The position numbers were made by a program, and so were the translations under genes. From contig NZ_CP095757.1 of assembly GCF_023093535.1 (NCBI RefSeq), forward strand, positions 3,410,001 through 3,474,000: 64,000 nt of DNA, in the 5' to 3' direction. The notes beneath the pieces are model-generated. The model did not search any database. It was given only the letters and a program-made list of their open reading frames with translations, and was not told the DNA's origin. Within the stretch, counting starts at the first letter, position 1. Every line of letters starts with the position of its first letter. Below are positions 24,777-37,062 of this stretch, in pieces. The DNA is from Halovivax limisalsi. Its GTDB lineage: Archaea > Halobacteriota > Halobacteria > Halobacteriales > Natrialbaceae.

Positions 24777-26060
24777 TCAGCGGTGGTCGAAGACGCGCCG
24801 GACCTTGCCGGTCTCCTGGCGGTCGATCTCGCCGGACGGGACGACCGAGAGATCGTCGACCGTGACGTTGAGGATCTCGGTCAGTCGCCGCTCGATCAGG
24901 TCGTGGAGGGCCTCGCGTGATCGGTCGGCGTCCGCGTGGCGTTCGACGGTGAGCTCCATGGTATCGAGGGAGCCATCGCGGTAGAGGTCGATGCGGTAGT
25001 GCGGCGCGACGTCGTCGATCTCGACCAGGACCTCCTCGATGCTGCTCGCGTAGACGTTGACGCCGCGGACGATGAGCAGGTCGTCGACGCGCCCGCGAAT
25101 GTTCTCGATGCGAGCCGACGTCCGCCCGCACTCGCAGGCCTCGTACGTGAGACTGGTGACGTCGCCCGTCCGGTACCGGAGGACGGGGAGGGCCTCCTTC
25201 GTCAGCGAGGTGAGGACGAGTTCCCCGCGTTCTCCCTCGGGGAGAGGCTCGCCCGTCTCCGGATCGACGATCTCGGGGTAGAAGTGATCCTCCCAGAGGT
25301 GCAATCCGTCCTGGGCTTCGGCGCACTCGACGGCGACGCCGGGCCCGATGAGTTCCGAGAGGCCGTACATGTCGACGGCGGTGACGTCCAGCGCGTCTTC
25401 GATCTCCGCGCGCATCGGATCGGTGAACGGTTCGGCGCCGATGACGACCGTCGACAGCGGAAGGCCGCGGACGTCGATGTCGCGTTCGTCGGCCGCCTCG
25501 GCGAGATAGAGGCAGTACGAGGGGGTACAGCCGAGCGCGTCCACGTCGAGGTCCCGGAGGAGCTCGAGCTGGAGGGCGGTGTTGCCGCCGCCCGTCGGGA
25601 CGACCGTCGCGCCGAGTTCCTCGACGCCGTCGTGAAAGCCCAGTCCGCCCGTGAAGAGGCCGTACCCGTAGGCGTTCTGGAACGTATCGGCGGGCTCGAT
25701 ACCCGCCGCCGCGAGCGAGCGCGCCATCACCTCGCGCCAGACGCGCAGGTCGTCGTCGGTGTAGGCGACGAGTTTCTGTTTGCCCGTCGTCCCCGAGGAG
25801 GCCTGGATCCGCGTCAGATCCTCGTCCGACCCGGCGAAGAGCCCGTCCGGGTACTGCGATTCGAAGTGTTCTTTTCCAGTGAACGGCAGTGTCGTGATAT
25901 CCGAGATCGTCTCGATATCGGCCGGCGAGACGCCGGCGTCGTCGAGTCGATCGCGATAGAAGTCCACGGAGTCGTAGACGTGGCGGACCGTCTCGCGCAA
26001 TCGATCTCGCTGGATCCGTTCGAGTTCGGCTCGTGGAGCGGATTCGATGTCCTGGTACAT
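24777..26060 (-). CDS. Phenylacetate-CoA ligase-like adenylate-forming enzyme
   Basis: A 427-residue ANL-superfamily enzyme starting MYQDIESAPRAEL. IQASSGTTGKQKLVAYTDDD near residue 87 is the P-loop. A conserved AYGYGLFTGGLGFH stretch near 138 and DMYGLSELIGPGVA near 236 follow, then YRTGDVTSL and the hinge and C-terminal domain with DDLLIVRGVNVYASSIEEVL. The CECGRTSARI stretch is typical of the PaaK branch. It should join an aryl or alkyl acid to CoA through an acyl-AMP. No other phenylacetate genes are near; the neighbour is BtrH-like. The ATG at 26060 is used because the upstream extension is Arg/Pro-rich. Confidence 0.88.
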   Translation of the reverse strand: MYQDIESAPRAELERIQRDRLRETVRHVYDSVDFYRDRLDDAGVSPADIETISDITTLPFTGKEHFESQYPDGLFAGSDEDLTRIQASSGTTGKQKLVAYTDDDLRVWREVMARSLAAAGIEPADTFQNAYGYGLFTGGLGFHDGVEELGATVVPTGGGNTALQLELLRDLDVDALGCTPSYCLYLAEAADERDIDVRGLPLSTVVIGAEPFTDPMRAEIEDALDVTAVDMYGLSELIGPGVAVECAEAQDGLHLWEDHFYPEIVDPETGEPLPEGERGELVLTSLTKEALPVLRYRTGDVTSLTYEACECGRTSARIENIRGRVDDLLIVRGVNVYASSIEEVLVEIDDVAPHYRIDLYRDGSLDTMELTVERHADADRSREALHDLIERRLTEILNVTVDDLSVVPSGEIDRQETGKVRRVFDHR

Positions 26061-26412
26061 TGTCGGATTCGTCGGTCGAGGGTTCCGGCGGCGTCGGGAG
26101 TGGTGCGGTGCGTGGGCGGTTGTGGGCGGATCCGCGTCGGCTGCAGCCGGGCCCGGACGCGTTGCCGGACGCGCCCGCAACCGGGTTCTCGACGGCCGCT
26201 GGCGCCCTCGCGCAGTCGGCCGCTCGTCCGGTCGTCGACCGGTTTTCACGGACTCGAGCCGCCCCGGAGAGCGGGGGACCGGCCGCTTGGCTGGCGATAC
26301 CCACTAAATTGCGGGGGCAAATAATCGTACCGAACGGACGGCCGCGATCGTTCGTCGCGAGCGACCGGCTGTGCAAAGAACCTTGGCGGTGGTCTCCGAA
26401 CGAGACGGTACA
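26061..26412. other. Divergent intergenic region
   Basis: These 352 bases lie between the leftward ligase gene and the rightward PAC2 gene. They should hold both promoters. An AAATTGCGGGGGCAAATAAT tract near 26305 is the most AT-rich part. No supported gene. Confidence 0.4.
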
Positions 26413-27189
26413 ATGGCGTCCGATCCATCCACGTCGTACGAGCGACTCGCGGAGATGACCAGCGAGGAACCGACGCTCATCGAGGGGTTGCCGGGACACG
26501 GGCTGGTGGCCTCGATCGCCGTCGACCTGCTGAACGACCAGCTCGATCTCTCCCACTGCGGGAACATCACCTCGGAGGCGTTCCCGCCGGTGGCGACGTT
26601 CGACGACGGCCTGGTGCAGGATCTCGTCCGAGTCTACGGCTGCGCCGATCCGGCGGTGATGACCCTCCAGAGCGACCTGACGATCCCCGAACGAGCGTAC
26701 GAGCCGCTCAGTCGGTGCGTCATCGAGGACATCGCGGGCGACATCGGACGGGCGATCTTCCTCGCCGCGGCGCCCGCGAGTTCCGAGGAGCAACTCGGAC
26801 AGGTCACCGGCATCGCGACGACCGAGGACGTGCGCGCCGACCTGGAGGCGGCCGACATCCCGATCGGCGACGAGCGCGGCGTCGTCGGCGGCGTGACGGG
26901 CGCGCTCGTTCGCGAGTGCTATCAGGCCGACGTACCGGCCGCCCTGTTGGTCGTCCGCGCGCACCCGCGCCTGCCGGATCCGGGCTCAGCGAAGGCCGTC
27001 ATCGAAAACGCGCTCGAACCGCTCGTCGAGTTCGAGGTCGACACGACGCCGCTCGACGAACAGGCCGAGGAGATCCAACAGCGGATGCAACAGGTCGCGA
27101 GCCAGTTCCAGCAAGCCCAGCAGGAAGGGGCCAGGGGCGGCGACGAAGAGCAGAGCTTCCGCTCGAAGGGCTCGGGCATGTATCAGTAA
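26413..27189 (+). CDS. PAC2-family protein (proteasome assembly chaperone-like)
   Basis: A 258-residue protein. LIEGLPGHGLVASIAVDLL near residue 20 and the GVVGGVTGALVRECYQ stretch near 165 are PAC2/COG2047 signatures. In eukaryotes PAC2 helps assemble the 20S proteasome; archaeal members are conserved but little studied. The C-terminus is a Gln-rich coiled coil (EEIQQRMQQVASQFQQAQQE). The ATG at 26413 matches the family start. It stands alone, read rightward. Confidence 0.85.
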   Translation: MASDPSTSYERLAEMTSEEPTLIEGLPGHGLVASIAVDLLNDQLDLSHCGNITSEAFPPVATFDDGLVQDLVRVYGCADPAVMTLQSDLTIPERAYEPLSRCVIEDIAGDIGRAIFLAAAPASSEEQLGQVTGIATTEDVRADLEAADIPIGDERGVVGGVTGALVRECYQADVPAALLVVRAHPRLPDPGSAKAVIENALEPLVEFEVDTTPLDEQAEEIQQRMQQVASQFQQAQQEGARGGDEEQSFRSKGSGMYQ

Positions 27190-27251
27190 CAGCCACCCAA
27201 AGCGATCGCATCCTGGGCGACGCGTCTCCGCCCGTCGGCGACACCGATCCG

Positions 27252-28367
27252 TCAGGCCGAGTCGGAAGAATCGCTCGATTCCGGCACTTCGGGGCCGTCG
27301 GTCGCGCCGAGATCCTGGCCCTCCTTGATCGCCTGGGCCTCTTGTTCCATCGCCTCGACGTCCACTGCGGCCTCCGCGTCGATCTCGCCGATGATCTCGG
27401 CGATGTCGTCGAGGCCGATCAGTTCGCGGGTCTCCTCGTCGAAGTCGAGACTCTCGAGCGTGCCGTCGCCCTCGGCGACGTCGCTGCCGGTGAGGTGCTT
27501 GCCGTAGCGTCCGACGAGGGAGGTCAGTTCCTGCGGGAGGACGAACGTCGTCGACTCGCCCTGGCCGATCTCGGAAAGCGTCTCCATCCCCTTGTCGACG
27601 ATGGCGCGCTCGCCCATCGATTCGGCGGATTTGGCCCGGAGGACGGTCGAGATGGCGTCACCCTGCGCTTCGAGGATCTGGCTCTGTTTCTCACCCTGTG
27701 CGCGAATGATATTGCTCTGTTTGTCACCCTCGGCTCGCTCGACCGCGCTGCGACGTTCACCCTGCGCTTCGAGGATCATCGCGCGGCGGGTTCGCTCGGC
27801 GGAGGTCTGTTGCTCCATGGCTCGCTTGACGTCCGGCGAGGGGGTGACCTCGCGGACCTCGACGCTCTCGACGCGGATCCCCCACTCGTCGGTCGGTTCG
27901 TCGAGTTCCTCGCGGATGCGGGCGTTGATCATCTCGCGCCGGCTCAGCGTGTCGTCGAGTTCCATGTCGCCGAGGACGGCCCGCAGCGTCGTCTGGGCGA
28001 GGTTCGAAACCGCGGGCATGTAGTCGTCGACCTCCAGGAAGGCCCGTTTGGCGTCCATGACCCGGATGTAGACCACCGCGTCGGCCGTCACCGGCGAGTT
28101 GTCCCGCGTGATCGCCTCCTGTTGGGGGACGTCGATCGTCTGGGTCCGCATGTCGAAGCGGTAGGTGCGCGAGACGAACGGCGGGATGACGTTCAACCCC
28201 GGTTCCAGGAGTTTGCGGTACTCGCCGAAGACCGTCAGCGCCTCGCGGTCGTAAGCGTCGACGAACCTGACCGACTGCCAGAGCGTGACGACGACAACGA
28301 GGAGGACCAGCGCGCCGATACCGAGGAGCATCGCCGAGCCGGTCGTCGCCGGAACGAGAGCGTCCAT
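27252..28367 (-). CDS. SPFH/stomatin-prohibitin-like membrane protein
   Basis: A 371-residue protein. One N-terminal membrane segment (MLLGIGALVLLVVVVTLW) is followed by the SPFH domain (VDAYDREALTVFGEYRKLL, FDMRTQTIDVPQQEAITRDN, VYIRVMDAKRAFLEV). A long Ala/Glu/Gln coiled coil follows (RRAMILEAQGERRSAVERAE and related repeats of QGEKQSQ and QGDAIS type), and then an acidic tail. Such proteins form large membrane-associated rings that organise lipids or control proteases. The usual NfeD-like partner is not adjacent. Length is normal for haloarchaeal stomatins. Confidence 0.92.
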   Translation of the reverse strand: MDALVPATTGSAMLLGIGALVLLVVVVTLWQSVRFVDAYDREALTVFGEYRKLLEPGLNVIPPFVSRTYRFDMRTQTIDVPQQEAITRDNSPVTADAVVYIRVMDAKRAFLEVDDYMPAVSNLAQTTLRAVLGDMELDDTLSRREMINARIREELDEPTDEWGIRVESVEVREVTPSPDVKRAMEQQTSAERTRRAMILEAQGERRSAVERAEGDKQSNIIRAQGEKQSQILEAQGDAISTVLRAKSAESMGERAIVDKGMETLSEIGQGESTTFVLPQELTSLVGRYGKHLTGSDVAEGDGTLESLDFDEETRELIGLDDIAEIIGEIDAEAAVDVEAMEQEAQAIKEGQDLGATDGPEVPESSDSSDSA

Positions 28368-28531
28368 CTGTCACGGTACGAGCCCGGCGGGGAAAGGACT
28401 GTCGTCCGGTCGGAACGGAGACAGGTCGGTTCGGCGGATGGTCGCGGTCGGTGCGTGTTCGAACGGAACGTCGCCGAATGGGGCCGATTCCGAGCGTCAG
28501 TCCCTTCCGGTTCGCCGTCGAATAGCCGCCC

Positions 28532-28951
28532 ATGTACGACGCGATACTCGTCGGCCTCGACGACAGCGAGGAAGCCGAACGCGCACTCGAGGAGGCCATC
28601 TCGCTGGCCGAGCCGATGGGAGCGACCGTCCACGTGGCGACGGTCGTCGAGACGGGCGCCAGCCCGATGCGGTTCGGAATCGCGGAGGTCGAGGAACTGA
28701 ACGAGGCTGCCGAGGCGCTCGTCGACGACGTGGTCGACGCGTACGACGGCCAGGACGTCGACATCCGCGGCGCCGTGCGCCGGGGAACGCCGTCCGATGC
28801 ACTCGCCGCGTACGCCGACGAGATCGGCGCCGATTGCATCGTCGTCGGGCAGCGCGGGGCCGAGGGCGTCGCCGGCGCCATCCTCGGAAGCACCGCGGAC
28901 CGGCTGGCGCGAACGGCCGAGGTGCCCGTGACGATCGTGCCGAACGAGTGA
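28532..28951 (+). CDS. Universal stress protein (UspA family)
   Basis: A 139-residue single-domain protein. The start MYDAILVGLDDSEEAERALE is the family N-terminus. The C-terminal ATP-binding motif is present as VGQRGAEGVAGAILGSTADR (G-x2-G-x9-G-S/T), so it is of the nucleotide-binding type. It is cytosolic, dimeric and stress-associated by family; the specific role is unknown. It is divergent from the SPFH gene. Confidence 0.93.
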   Translation: MYDAILVGLDDSEEAERALEEAISLAEPMGATVHVATVVETGASPMRFGIAEVEELNEAAEALVDDVVDAYDGQDVDIRGAVRRGTPSDALAAYADEIGADCIVVGQRGAEGVAGAILGSTADRLARTAEVPVTIVPNE

Positions 28952-29074
28952 GTGAGAACCGAGGGGCTCGCTCGCGTCGATCGACCACGTCGATAGTCGG
29001 CGCCGATCGTTCACCGGAGAAGAAGTAGACAATAATATACGTCGGGGCGCGCATGCTGGTGGTAGACACTGACG

Positions 29075-30007
29075 GTGACCGTTCAACTCCCCGATCAGTC
29101 GGTCCCCCGGCTGGTGCTCGATCGATCCGTCCTCCGGCGGCTCCGGCACACGGTCGGTCGAGAGACCGCGGCGTACCGCGTCGACGTCGAACCCGACCCG
29201 GCTCGGAGAGCGCTGCTCGGGGCGCCGTTCGAGTCGATCGACGACGTGCGCCGACGACTGAACCGGCTCGAATCGCACTTTCTGGAACGCGACGATCGGC
29301 GGGCCGTGTTCGCGACGATCTACGCGGAGATGACCGACCGGACCGTCCGGGCCATCGACGCGGGCGCGTTTCGCGACGCCGCGTGGATGGAACGGTACCT
29401 CGTCCGCTTCGCCGAGTACTATCGACGGGCACTGCGGAACTACGACCGCGGGGCGTTCGGGGACGTCCCCGATCCGTGGGTCGTCGCGTTCGGAACGGCG
29501 CTCGGCGGGGACGCGCTCGTCATGCAGGATGCGTTTCTCGGGATCAACGCCCACGTCAACTACGACCTCGCGTTGACGCTTTCGGCCGTCGGTATCGACC
29601 CGCGACGCGAGGAAAAGTACGCCGATCACAACGAGATCAACGAGCTCCTCCGTCGCCTGGTTTCGGTCCTGCAGGAGGTGCTGGCCGAGCGGTACGCGCC
29701 CGGCCTCGAACAACTCGGCGAGGACCTCGGCACACTCGACGACGTGGCCACGACGCTCGGGATCGCCGCGGGACGAGAGCGCGCCTGGCGCGTCGCCGCG
29801 ATCCGGACCGCCGCAGAGTGGGCGCCGATCGACCGGTTGACGACCTGGCTCCTGAGCCGAACGGCGACGGGAACGGCGTTTTTGCTGCTCGAACCGCCGA
29901 TCCCGCCGTCGGCGATGGAAACGCTCCGGTCGATCGAGGCCGGCGAGGTCGACGTCGGCTCGTTCGCCGCGGAATTTCACGATCGCGTCGACCTCGACTG
30001 GAACTGA
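29075..30007 (+). CDS. DUF5995 family protein
   Basis: A 310-residue soluble, helical protein. Key stretches are FATIYAEMTDRTVRAIDAGAF, WMERYLVRFAEYYRRALRNY, LVMQDAFLGINAHVNYDLAL and KYADHNEINELLRRLV. The HVNYDL and DHNEINELL pair of motifs is characteristic of DUF5995, an actinobacterial and haloarchaeal family without known function. Conserved His, Asp and Asn residues could bind a metal. The GTG at 29075 is taken as start; an AATAATATAC box 35-48 bases upstream is a plausible promoter. Confidence 0.75.
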   Translation: MTVQLPDQSVPRLVLDRSVLRRLRHTVGRETAAYRVDVEPDPARRALLGAPFESIDDVRRRLNRLESHFLERDDRRAVFATIYAEMTDRTVRAIDAGAFRDAAWMERYLVRFAEYYRRALRNYDRGAFGDVPDPWVVAFGTALGGDALVMQDAFLGINAHVNYDLALTLSAVGIDPRREEKYADHNEINELLRRLVSVLQEVLAERYAPGLEQLGEDLGTLDDVATTLGIAAGRERAWRVAAIRTAAEWAPIDRLTTWLLSRTATGTAFLLLEPPIPPSAMETLRSIEAGEVDVGSFAAEFHDRVDLDWN

Positions 30008-30146
30008 GTCGCTTCGGAGCGGATCGGCGATTCGATGGATCCGTGTCTCACACCGACGCCGGTTCGGAGGTCGACCCCTTCACTTTCACTCCGCTAGCGT
30101 TCCGAACCGACAGCCCTTACCTACTCCGGGCGCTGACGACCGGTAG

Positions 30147-33155
<3,009 letters not shown>

Positions 33156-33265
33156 GGCGGTTTCGAAGGTTCTCGTCGCGTCGTCGGTCGTTCGCCGGCA
33201 CTACCGTAGCGGAAGCGGCCGCTTCGCACCCAAGAGCCATCACGTCGGCGAGCGGAGTCACAGCC

Positions 33266-34264
33266 ATGGACATCGTTCACCTCGCCCTCGAGGATCGACT
33301 GCTGACGGTGACGGGAACGGGTGCCGACGCCGAACTGGCGACGACGCCCCTCGACGCCGGCCGACTGCAGTGCCTCGCCGGCGATCCGGCAGCTCCCGAT
33401 CGCCTGCTCGTCGGGACGTTCGACCGCGGCTGTCTGCGCGTGACCGACGGGGATCCGGAGCGCCTCGACGTCGGCGACGGCGATCCGGTGACGGCGCTCG
33501 CCCGCTCGCCCCACGACGAGGAGACGGTCTACGCCGGGACCGAACCGAGCCGACTCTACCGCTCGCGCGACGGCGGGGACTCGTGGACGCACCTCGAGGG
33601 CATCGCCGACCTCCCGTCGGAGCCGGAGTGGTTCTTCCCGCCGCGGCCGACCACCCACCACGTGCGCTGGATCGAGGTCGACCCGTTCGACCCCGACCGC
33701 CTCTACGTGGGGATCGAGGCCGGCGCCTTCCTGCTGAGTACGGACGGCGGAGCGACCTGGCAGGAACGCCCGCCGGGCGCGCGCCGGGACAACCACAGCC
33801 TGGCGACCCACCCCGATCGTGAGGGCCTCGTCTACGCGGCCGCGGGCGACGGCTTCGCGCGCTCGACCGACGGCGGGGAAACCTGGGACCAACCGCAGGT
33901 CGGGCTCGACCACCGCTACTGCTGGTCGGTCGTCGCCGACCCCGGCGACCCGGAGACGGTGCTCGTCTCGAGCGCGTCGGGCGCGACCAGTGCGCACACG
34001 CCCGACTCGGCCGAGTCCTACGTCTACCGCCTTCGCGGCGACGACGCCTGGGAACTGCTCGAGGACACCGGCCTGCCGACCGGCGACGGCGTCGTCAGGA
34101 CCGTCTTCGCGACCACCGGCGAGCCCGGCGTCGTCTACGGCGCGACCAATCGCGGCCTCTACCGGTCGAGCGACTTCGGCGCACACTGGCGTGCGGTCCC
34201 GATCGAGTGGGACGAGGCCTTCGGGTCGCAGGTTCCCCGCGGGATGGTCGTCCGCAGCGACTAA
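33266..34264 (+). CDS. BNR/sortilin-like beta-propeller protein
   Basis: A 332-residue protein made of repeated blades. BNR (Asp-box) motifs occur several times: RSRDGGDSWTHLEG, STDGGATWQERP, STDGGETWDQPQ and RSSDFGAHWRAVP, between strands such as VYAGTEPSRLYR and LYVGIEAGAFLL. It has no signal peptide, so it is cytosolic as read. Function is unknown; similar propellers occur in glycosidase- and VPS10-like proteins. It lies 110 bases after uvrA and overlaps the stop of the opposing gene by four bases. Confidence 0.8.
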   Translation: MDIVHLALEDRLLTVTGTGADAELATTPLDAGRLQCLAGDPAAPDRLLVGTFDRGCLRVTDGDPERLDVGDGDPVTALARSPHDEETVYAGTEPSRLYRSRDGGDSWTHLEGIADLPSEPEWFFPPRPTTHHVRWIEVDPFDPDRLYVGIEAGAFLLSTDGGATWQERPPGARRDNHSLATHPDREGLVYAAAGDGFARSTDGGETWDQPQVGLDHRYCWSVVADPGDPETVLVSSASGATSAHTPDSAESYVYRLRGDDAWELLEDTGLPTGDGVVRTVFATTGEPGVVYGATNRGLYRSSDFGAHWRAVPIEWDEAFGSQVPRGMVVRSD

Positions 34265-35103
34265 GAAGCCGGACTGGCGGCCCGATTCTCTCCGCGTGAG
34301 AGTCGCCCGTAGATCGCGACCAGGGTGACGGCTTGCAGCGGAGCGATCACCAGGCCCGTGAGGAACGTTCCGACGATCGGCACGCTCGCGAGGAGCCAGG
34401 TCCCCAGTCCGAAGATGAGAATCACTCCGAGACAGGACCAGCCGTGCCCGCGTGCGAGTCGGTTACTCCGTCGGATCGCAAACGGAAGGGATCGACCGGC
34501 GACCAGCAGGATCGGAACGAGAAGGAGTCTGATACTGACCACGAGCAGCGCGATCAGTACCGGCACTCCCAGAACGAGCCCCATCTCGTCTAACGCACCG
34601 ATGCCGCCGAGCATCCGACCGACAAGGTCGACGGCGACGACGAACCCGATATAGGCGCCGAGTCGGCGGCGAACGGGCGGCGAATCGATTCCCGCGTCGG
34701 CGAGCGCCCGGTGTATCACGATCACACCGGCGACCGCAACCGCCCCGATCGTCAGGAGTTCCAGCCCGATCGCCCACAACAGGTACGGGACTTCGAGATC
34801 GATCAGCGCCTCGAGCCGACGGATCGTTCGCGACCTGGGGGCCGGATAGAGCGGATACTCGACGTGGATCGTACTGTCGGCCACCGATTCCCACGCGACC
34901 GATGGGATCGGATCCCGGTGCCGAAGCCTATCGATCCCAGTAATAAGCGCGGCGACGGCGGCGAACGGAACGAGGAGGGTCGGAATACTCGCCAGGCGAG
35001 AGACGGCACTCCGTATGGACCCGGTTACCAGCCCCGATCGGCCCCAGGGCGCCGCGACATCGCCAGTCTCGTCGCGGGGTTCGTCCGGATACGCGTCGGT
35101 CAT
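34261..35103 (-). CDS. Multi-pass membrane protein, function unknown
   Basis: A 280-residue protein starting MTDAYPDEPRDETG, with a soluble acidic N-terminus of about 30 residues. About six hydrophobic spans follow, near residues 40-57, 105-130, 150-165, 175-205 and 230-265 (for example IALLVVSIRLLLVPILLVAG and CLGVILIFGLGTWLL). No transport signature was recognised. Its ATG overlaps the stop of the upstream PQQ-propeller gene (ATGA), so the two are translationally coupled and may work together at the membrane. Confidence 0.65.
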   Translation of the reverse strand: MTDAYPDEPRDETGDVAAPWGRSGLVTGSIRSAVSRLASIPTLLVPFAAVAALITGIDRLRHRDPIPSVAWESVADSTIHVEYPLYPAPRSRTIRRLEALIDLEVPYLLWAIGLELLTIGAVAVAGVIVIHRALADAGIDSPPVRRRLGAYIGFVVAVDLVGRMLGGIGALDEMGLVLGVPVLIALLVVSIRLLLVPILLVAGRSLPFAIRRSNRLARGHGWSCLGVILIFGLGTWLLASVPIVGTFLTGLVIAPLQAVTLVAIYGRLSRGENRAASPAS

Positions 35104-36308
35104 GCTTCCTCCAGGGCGACGGTTCGGTCGTACCCCGCGACGAAGAGGACACCGTCGCCGACGATCGGTTGGGAGGGACCCACCGGGCCGTCCCGCGTCC
35201 ACAGCCGGTCGCCGGATCCGACGTCGAACGCGGAGATCGTCGCCTCACCGAGCGTGGAGATGTAAACGACGCCGTCCGCGACGACGGGCGCGCTCTGGCG
35301 ACTGGTTTCGGTCGACCAGACCTCGTCGCCGCTCGCAAGGTCGATCGCGTGCAGGAATCCGTCACCATCCGTCAGAAAGACGGTATCGTTCGCGACCGCG
35401 GCGCTCCAGTCAGTTGCGTTGCCGTCGTAGTCGTATGTCCACCGGGTGTGCCCGTCCTCCGGATCGACGAGTAAGACGGCGTTCCAGTCGGGGACGACGA
35501 TCCCCTCGCTCGTCGCCGTCGGCGAGAGAATCTCGTCGGCGTCGAGTTCGACCTCCCACAGGGAGTCGCCCGATTCGACCTCGACCGCGTGGAGATCGTT
35601 CGGCCAGCTCGCGAGGTACGCGACGCCGTCGCGGACGACCGGCCGGAGCAGCGGATCACCGCCCGTGTCGCCGACCTCGTGTCGCCACTCGATGCGACCG
35701 CTGTCGCCGTCGAGGGCGACGAACCGGCGCGTCCCAGGAACGGCCGCGATGACCGTGCCGCCGACGGCAACCGGCGCACGGCCGGTCGCCGCACCGAACA
35801 GCCCACCCGCTGAATCCAGCCTGGGCGCGTGCCAGCGTTCGGCGCCAACCGACCAGCCGGCCAGGTCGTAGCCACCGCCGGCGTTCAGCCCGAAGACACC
35901 CTCCGGACCGGTCACCGCGAGGGTCCCGGTTCGGTAGATGTCACTGCCAACCCACGCCGGGGCCGAACTGTACGACACCGACCGCTCGAAGCGTTTCTCG
36001 CCGGTCTCCGCGTCGAACGCGGCGAACGAACCCCCGCCGGCGGTAATGAGCGTTCCGTCCACCAGGATTGGCGTTGGGGAACCGAATACGGCTCCGTTCG
36101 CCGACTGTTCCCAGCGAACCGCCGCGTCGTCGGCCGGGCCCGATCCGGCGGGATTGTGTCCGGTGCCGGCGGCGTCGTACCTCGGCATCGGCCAGTCGGA
36201 CGCGGCGAGTTGTAGTCCGTCCGAGCTGACGGTCCGGACACCGGCGACAGCGGCCCCAAACCCACCGGCCCCGACAGCCCCGGCGAGAATCTGGCGTCTG
36301 GAGGGCAT
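35100..36308 (-). CDS. Exported PQQ-like beta-propeller protein
   Basis: A 402-residue protein with an N-terminal MPSRRQILAGAVGAGGFG, a twin-arginine-like signal, so it is probably exported. The rest consists of PQQ-like propeller blades with repeated A-x-D-x2-T/S-G-x2-x-W/F motifs: FAAFDAETGEKRFER, FVALDGDSGRIEWRHE, LHAVEVESGDSLWEVE, LHAIDLASGDEVWSTE and ISAFDVGSGDRLWTRD. It has no catalytic residues of quinoprotein dehydrogenases, so it is more likely a binding or assembly protein like BamB. It is coupled to the membrane protein downstream. Confidence 0.85.
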   Translation of the reverse strand: MPSRRQILAGAVGAGGFGAAVAGVRTVSSDGLQLAASDWPMPRYDAAGTGHNPAGSGPADDAAVRWEQSANGAVFGSPTPILVDGTLITAGGGSFAAFDAETGEKRFERSVSYSSAPAWVGSDIYRTGTLAVTGPEGVFGLNAGGGYDLAGWSVGAERWHAPRLDSAGGLFGAATGRAPVAVGGTVIAAVPGTRRFVALDGDSGRIEWRHEVGDTGGDPLLRPVVRDGVAYLASWPNDLHAVEVESGDSLWEVELDADEILSPTATSEGIVVPDWNAVLLVDPEDGHTRWTYDYDGNATDWSAAVANDTVFLTDGDGFLHAIDLASGDEVWSTETSRQSAPVVADGVVYISTLGEATISAFDVGSGDRLWTRDGPVGPSQPIVGDGVLFVAGYDRTVALEEA

Positions 36309-36498
36309 TTTCTGTGGGTTGTTTGGTGGCCGTAATAATTCTTGTTATACCACAATCACGTTCGGACGGAGCCCCCTCGCGACGAGCAGCGTGGGTGAGA
36401 GCGGCCCGGGAATCGGGTCGAGCGCGCGGCGGGTGGGGTGACGGGTTCGAAATCCTTTTAGCGACGACCGGGGGATAGTAGGGTAACTGAGTGATATC

Positions 36499-36822
36499 AT
36501 GGACGTCGCCATCGTCGAAGAGACGGACAATCCGATGTTGCATCGTACGGACGTCACGTTCGAACTGACCCACGACGACGCCACGCCCTCGCGACTGCAG
36601 GTGCGTGACAGTCTCGCGGCCACGCTCAACAAGGACGCGAACGAGGTCGTCGTCCGGAACCTCGATACGAAGTTCGGCATGCGAAAGACCGTCGGCGAAG
36701 CGAAGGTCTACGAGACCGCCGACGCCGCGACCGAAGTCGAACAGGACCACATGCTCGACCGCAACAAGATCGGCGTCGACGCCGAGGAGTCGGGCGAGGA
36801 AGCCGAAGCGGAGGAGGCCTGA
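36499..36822 (+). CDS. rps24e: 30S ribosomal protein S24e
   Basis: A 107-residue protein with the archaeal/eukaryal S24e pattern: an N-terminal strand ([21 protein letters not shown]), [16 protein letters not shown], then [23 protein letters not shown] and an acidic tail. It is part of the small subunit and has no bacterial counterpart. Its stop is followed after one base by the S27ae ATG, so both are cotranslated. Confidence 0.97.
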   Translation: MDVAIVEETDNPMLHRTDVTFELTHDDATPSRLQVRDSLAATLNKDANEVVVRNLDTKFGMRKTVGEAKVYETADAATEVEQDHMLDRNKIGVDAEESGEEAEAEEA

Positions 36823-36823
36823 A

Positions 36824-36958
36824 ATGAGCCGACACGAACTCTACGGCGAGGACGGCACCGTCGAGCGCGAGGAGTGCCCGCGCTGTGGCGACGCCTACCT
36901 CGCGGAGCACGGCGACCGCCAGCACTGCGGCAAGTGCGGCTACACCGAGTGGGAGTAG
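36824..36958 (+). CDS. rps27ae: 30S ribosomal protein S27ae
   Basis: A 44-residue zinc protein, too short for most gene finders. [21 protein letters not shown] is a four-cysteine zinc ribbon (CxxC...CxxC). The tail ends in TEWE. It sits one base after rps24e, the conserved archaeal arrangement. It is the archaeal counterpart of the ribosomal part of the eukaryotic ubiquitin-S27a fusion. Confidence 0.95.
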   Translation: MSRHELYGEDGTVEREECPRCGDAYLAEHGDRQHCGKCGYTEWE

Positions 36959-36987
36959 CGATGGCCCGAGCGCAGCGAGGGGCATCG
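36959..36987. repeat. Hairpin with the same loop type as the 65-bp array
   Basis: CGATGGCCC (36959-36967) pairs 8 of 9 bases with GGGGCATCG (36979-36987), enclosing GAGCGCAGCGA. It begins at the stop of S27ae and could act as a terminator or 3' stabiliser. The loop nearly matches the two loops of the repeat array at 22877 while the stem differs. Confidence 0.55.
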
Positions 36988-37062
36988 ACTATCGCGAACG
37001 GCGCACCGCGCCGTGAGCGGTCGGTGGTCGCCGCCCCATAGCGGTCGGGAGCGCGATCAACC

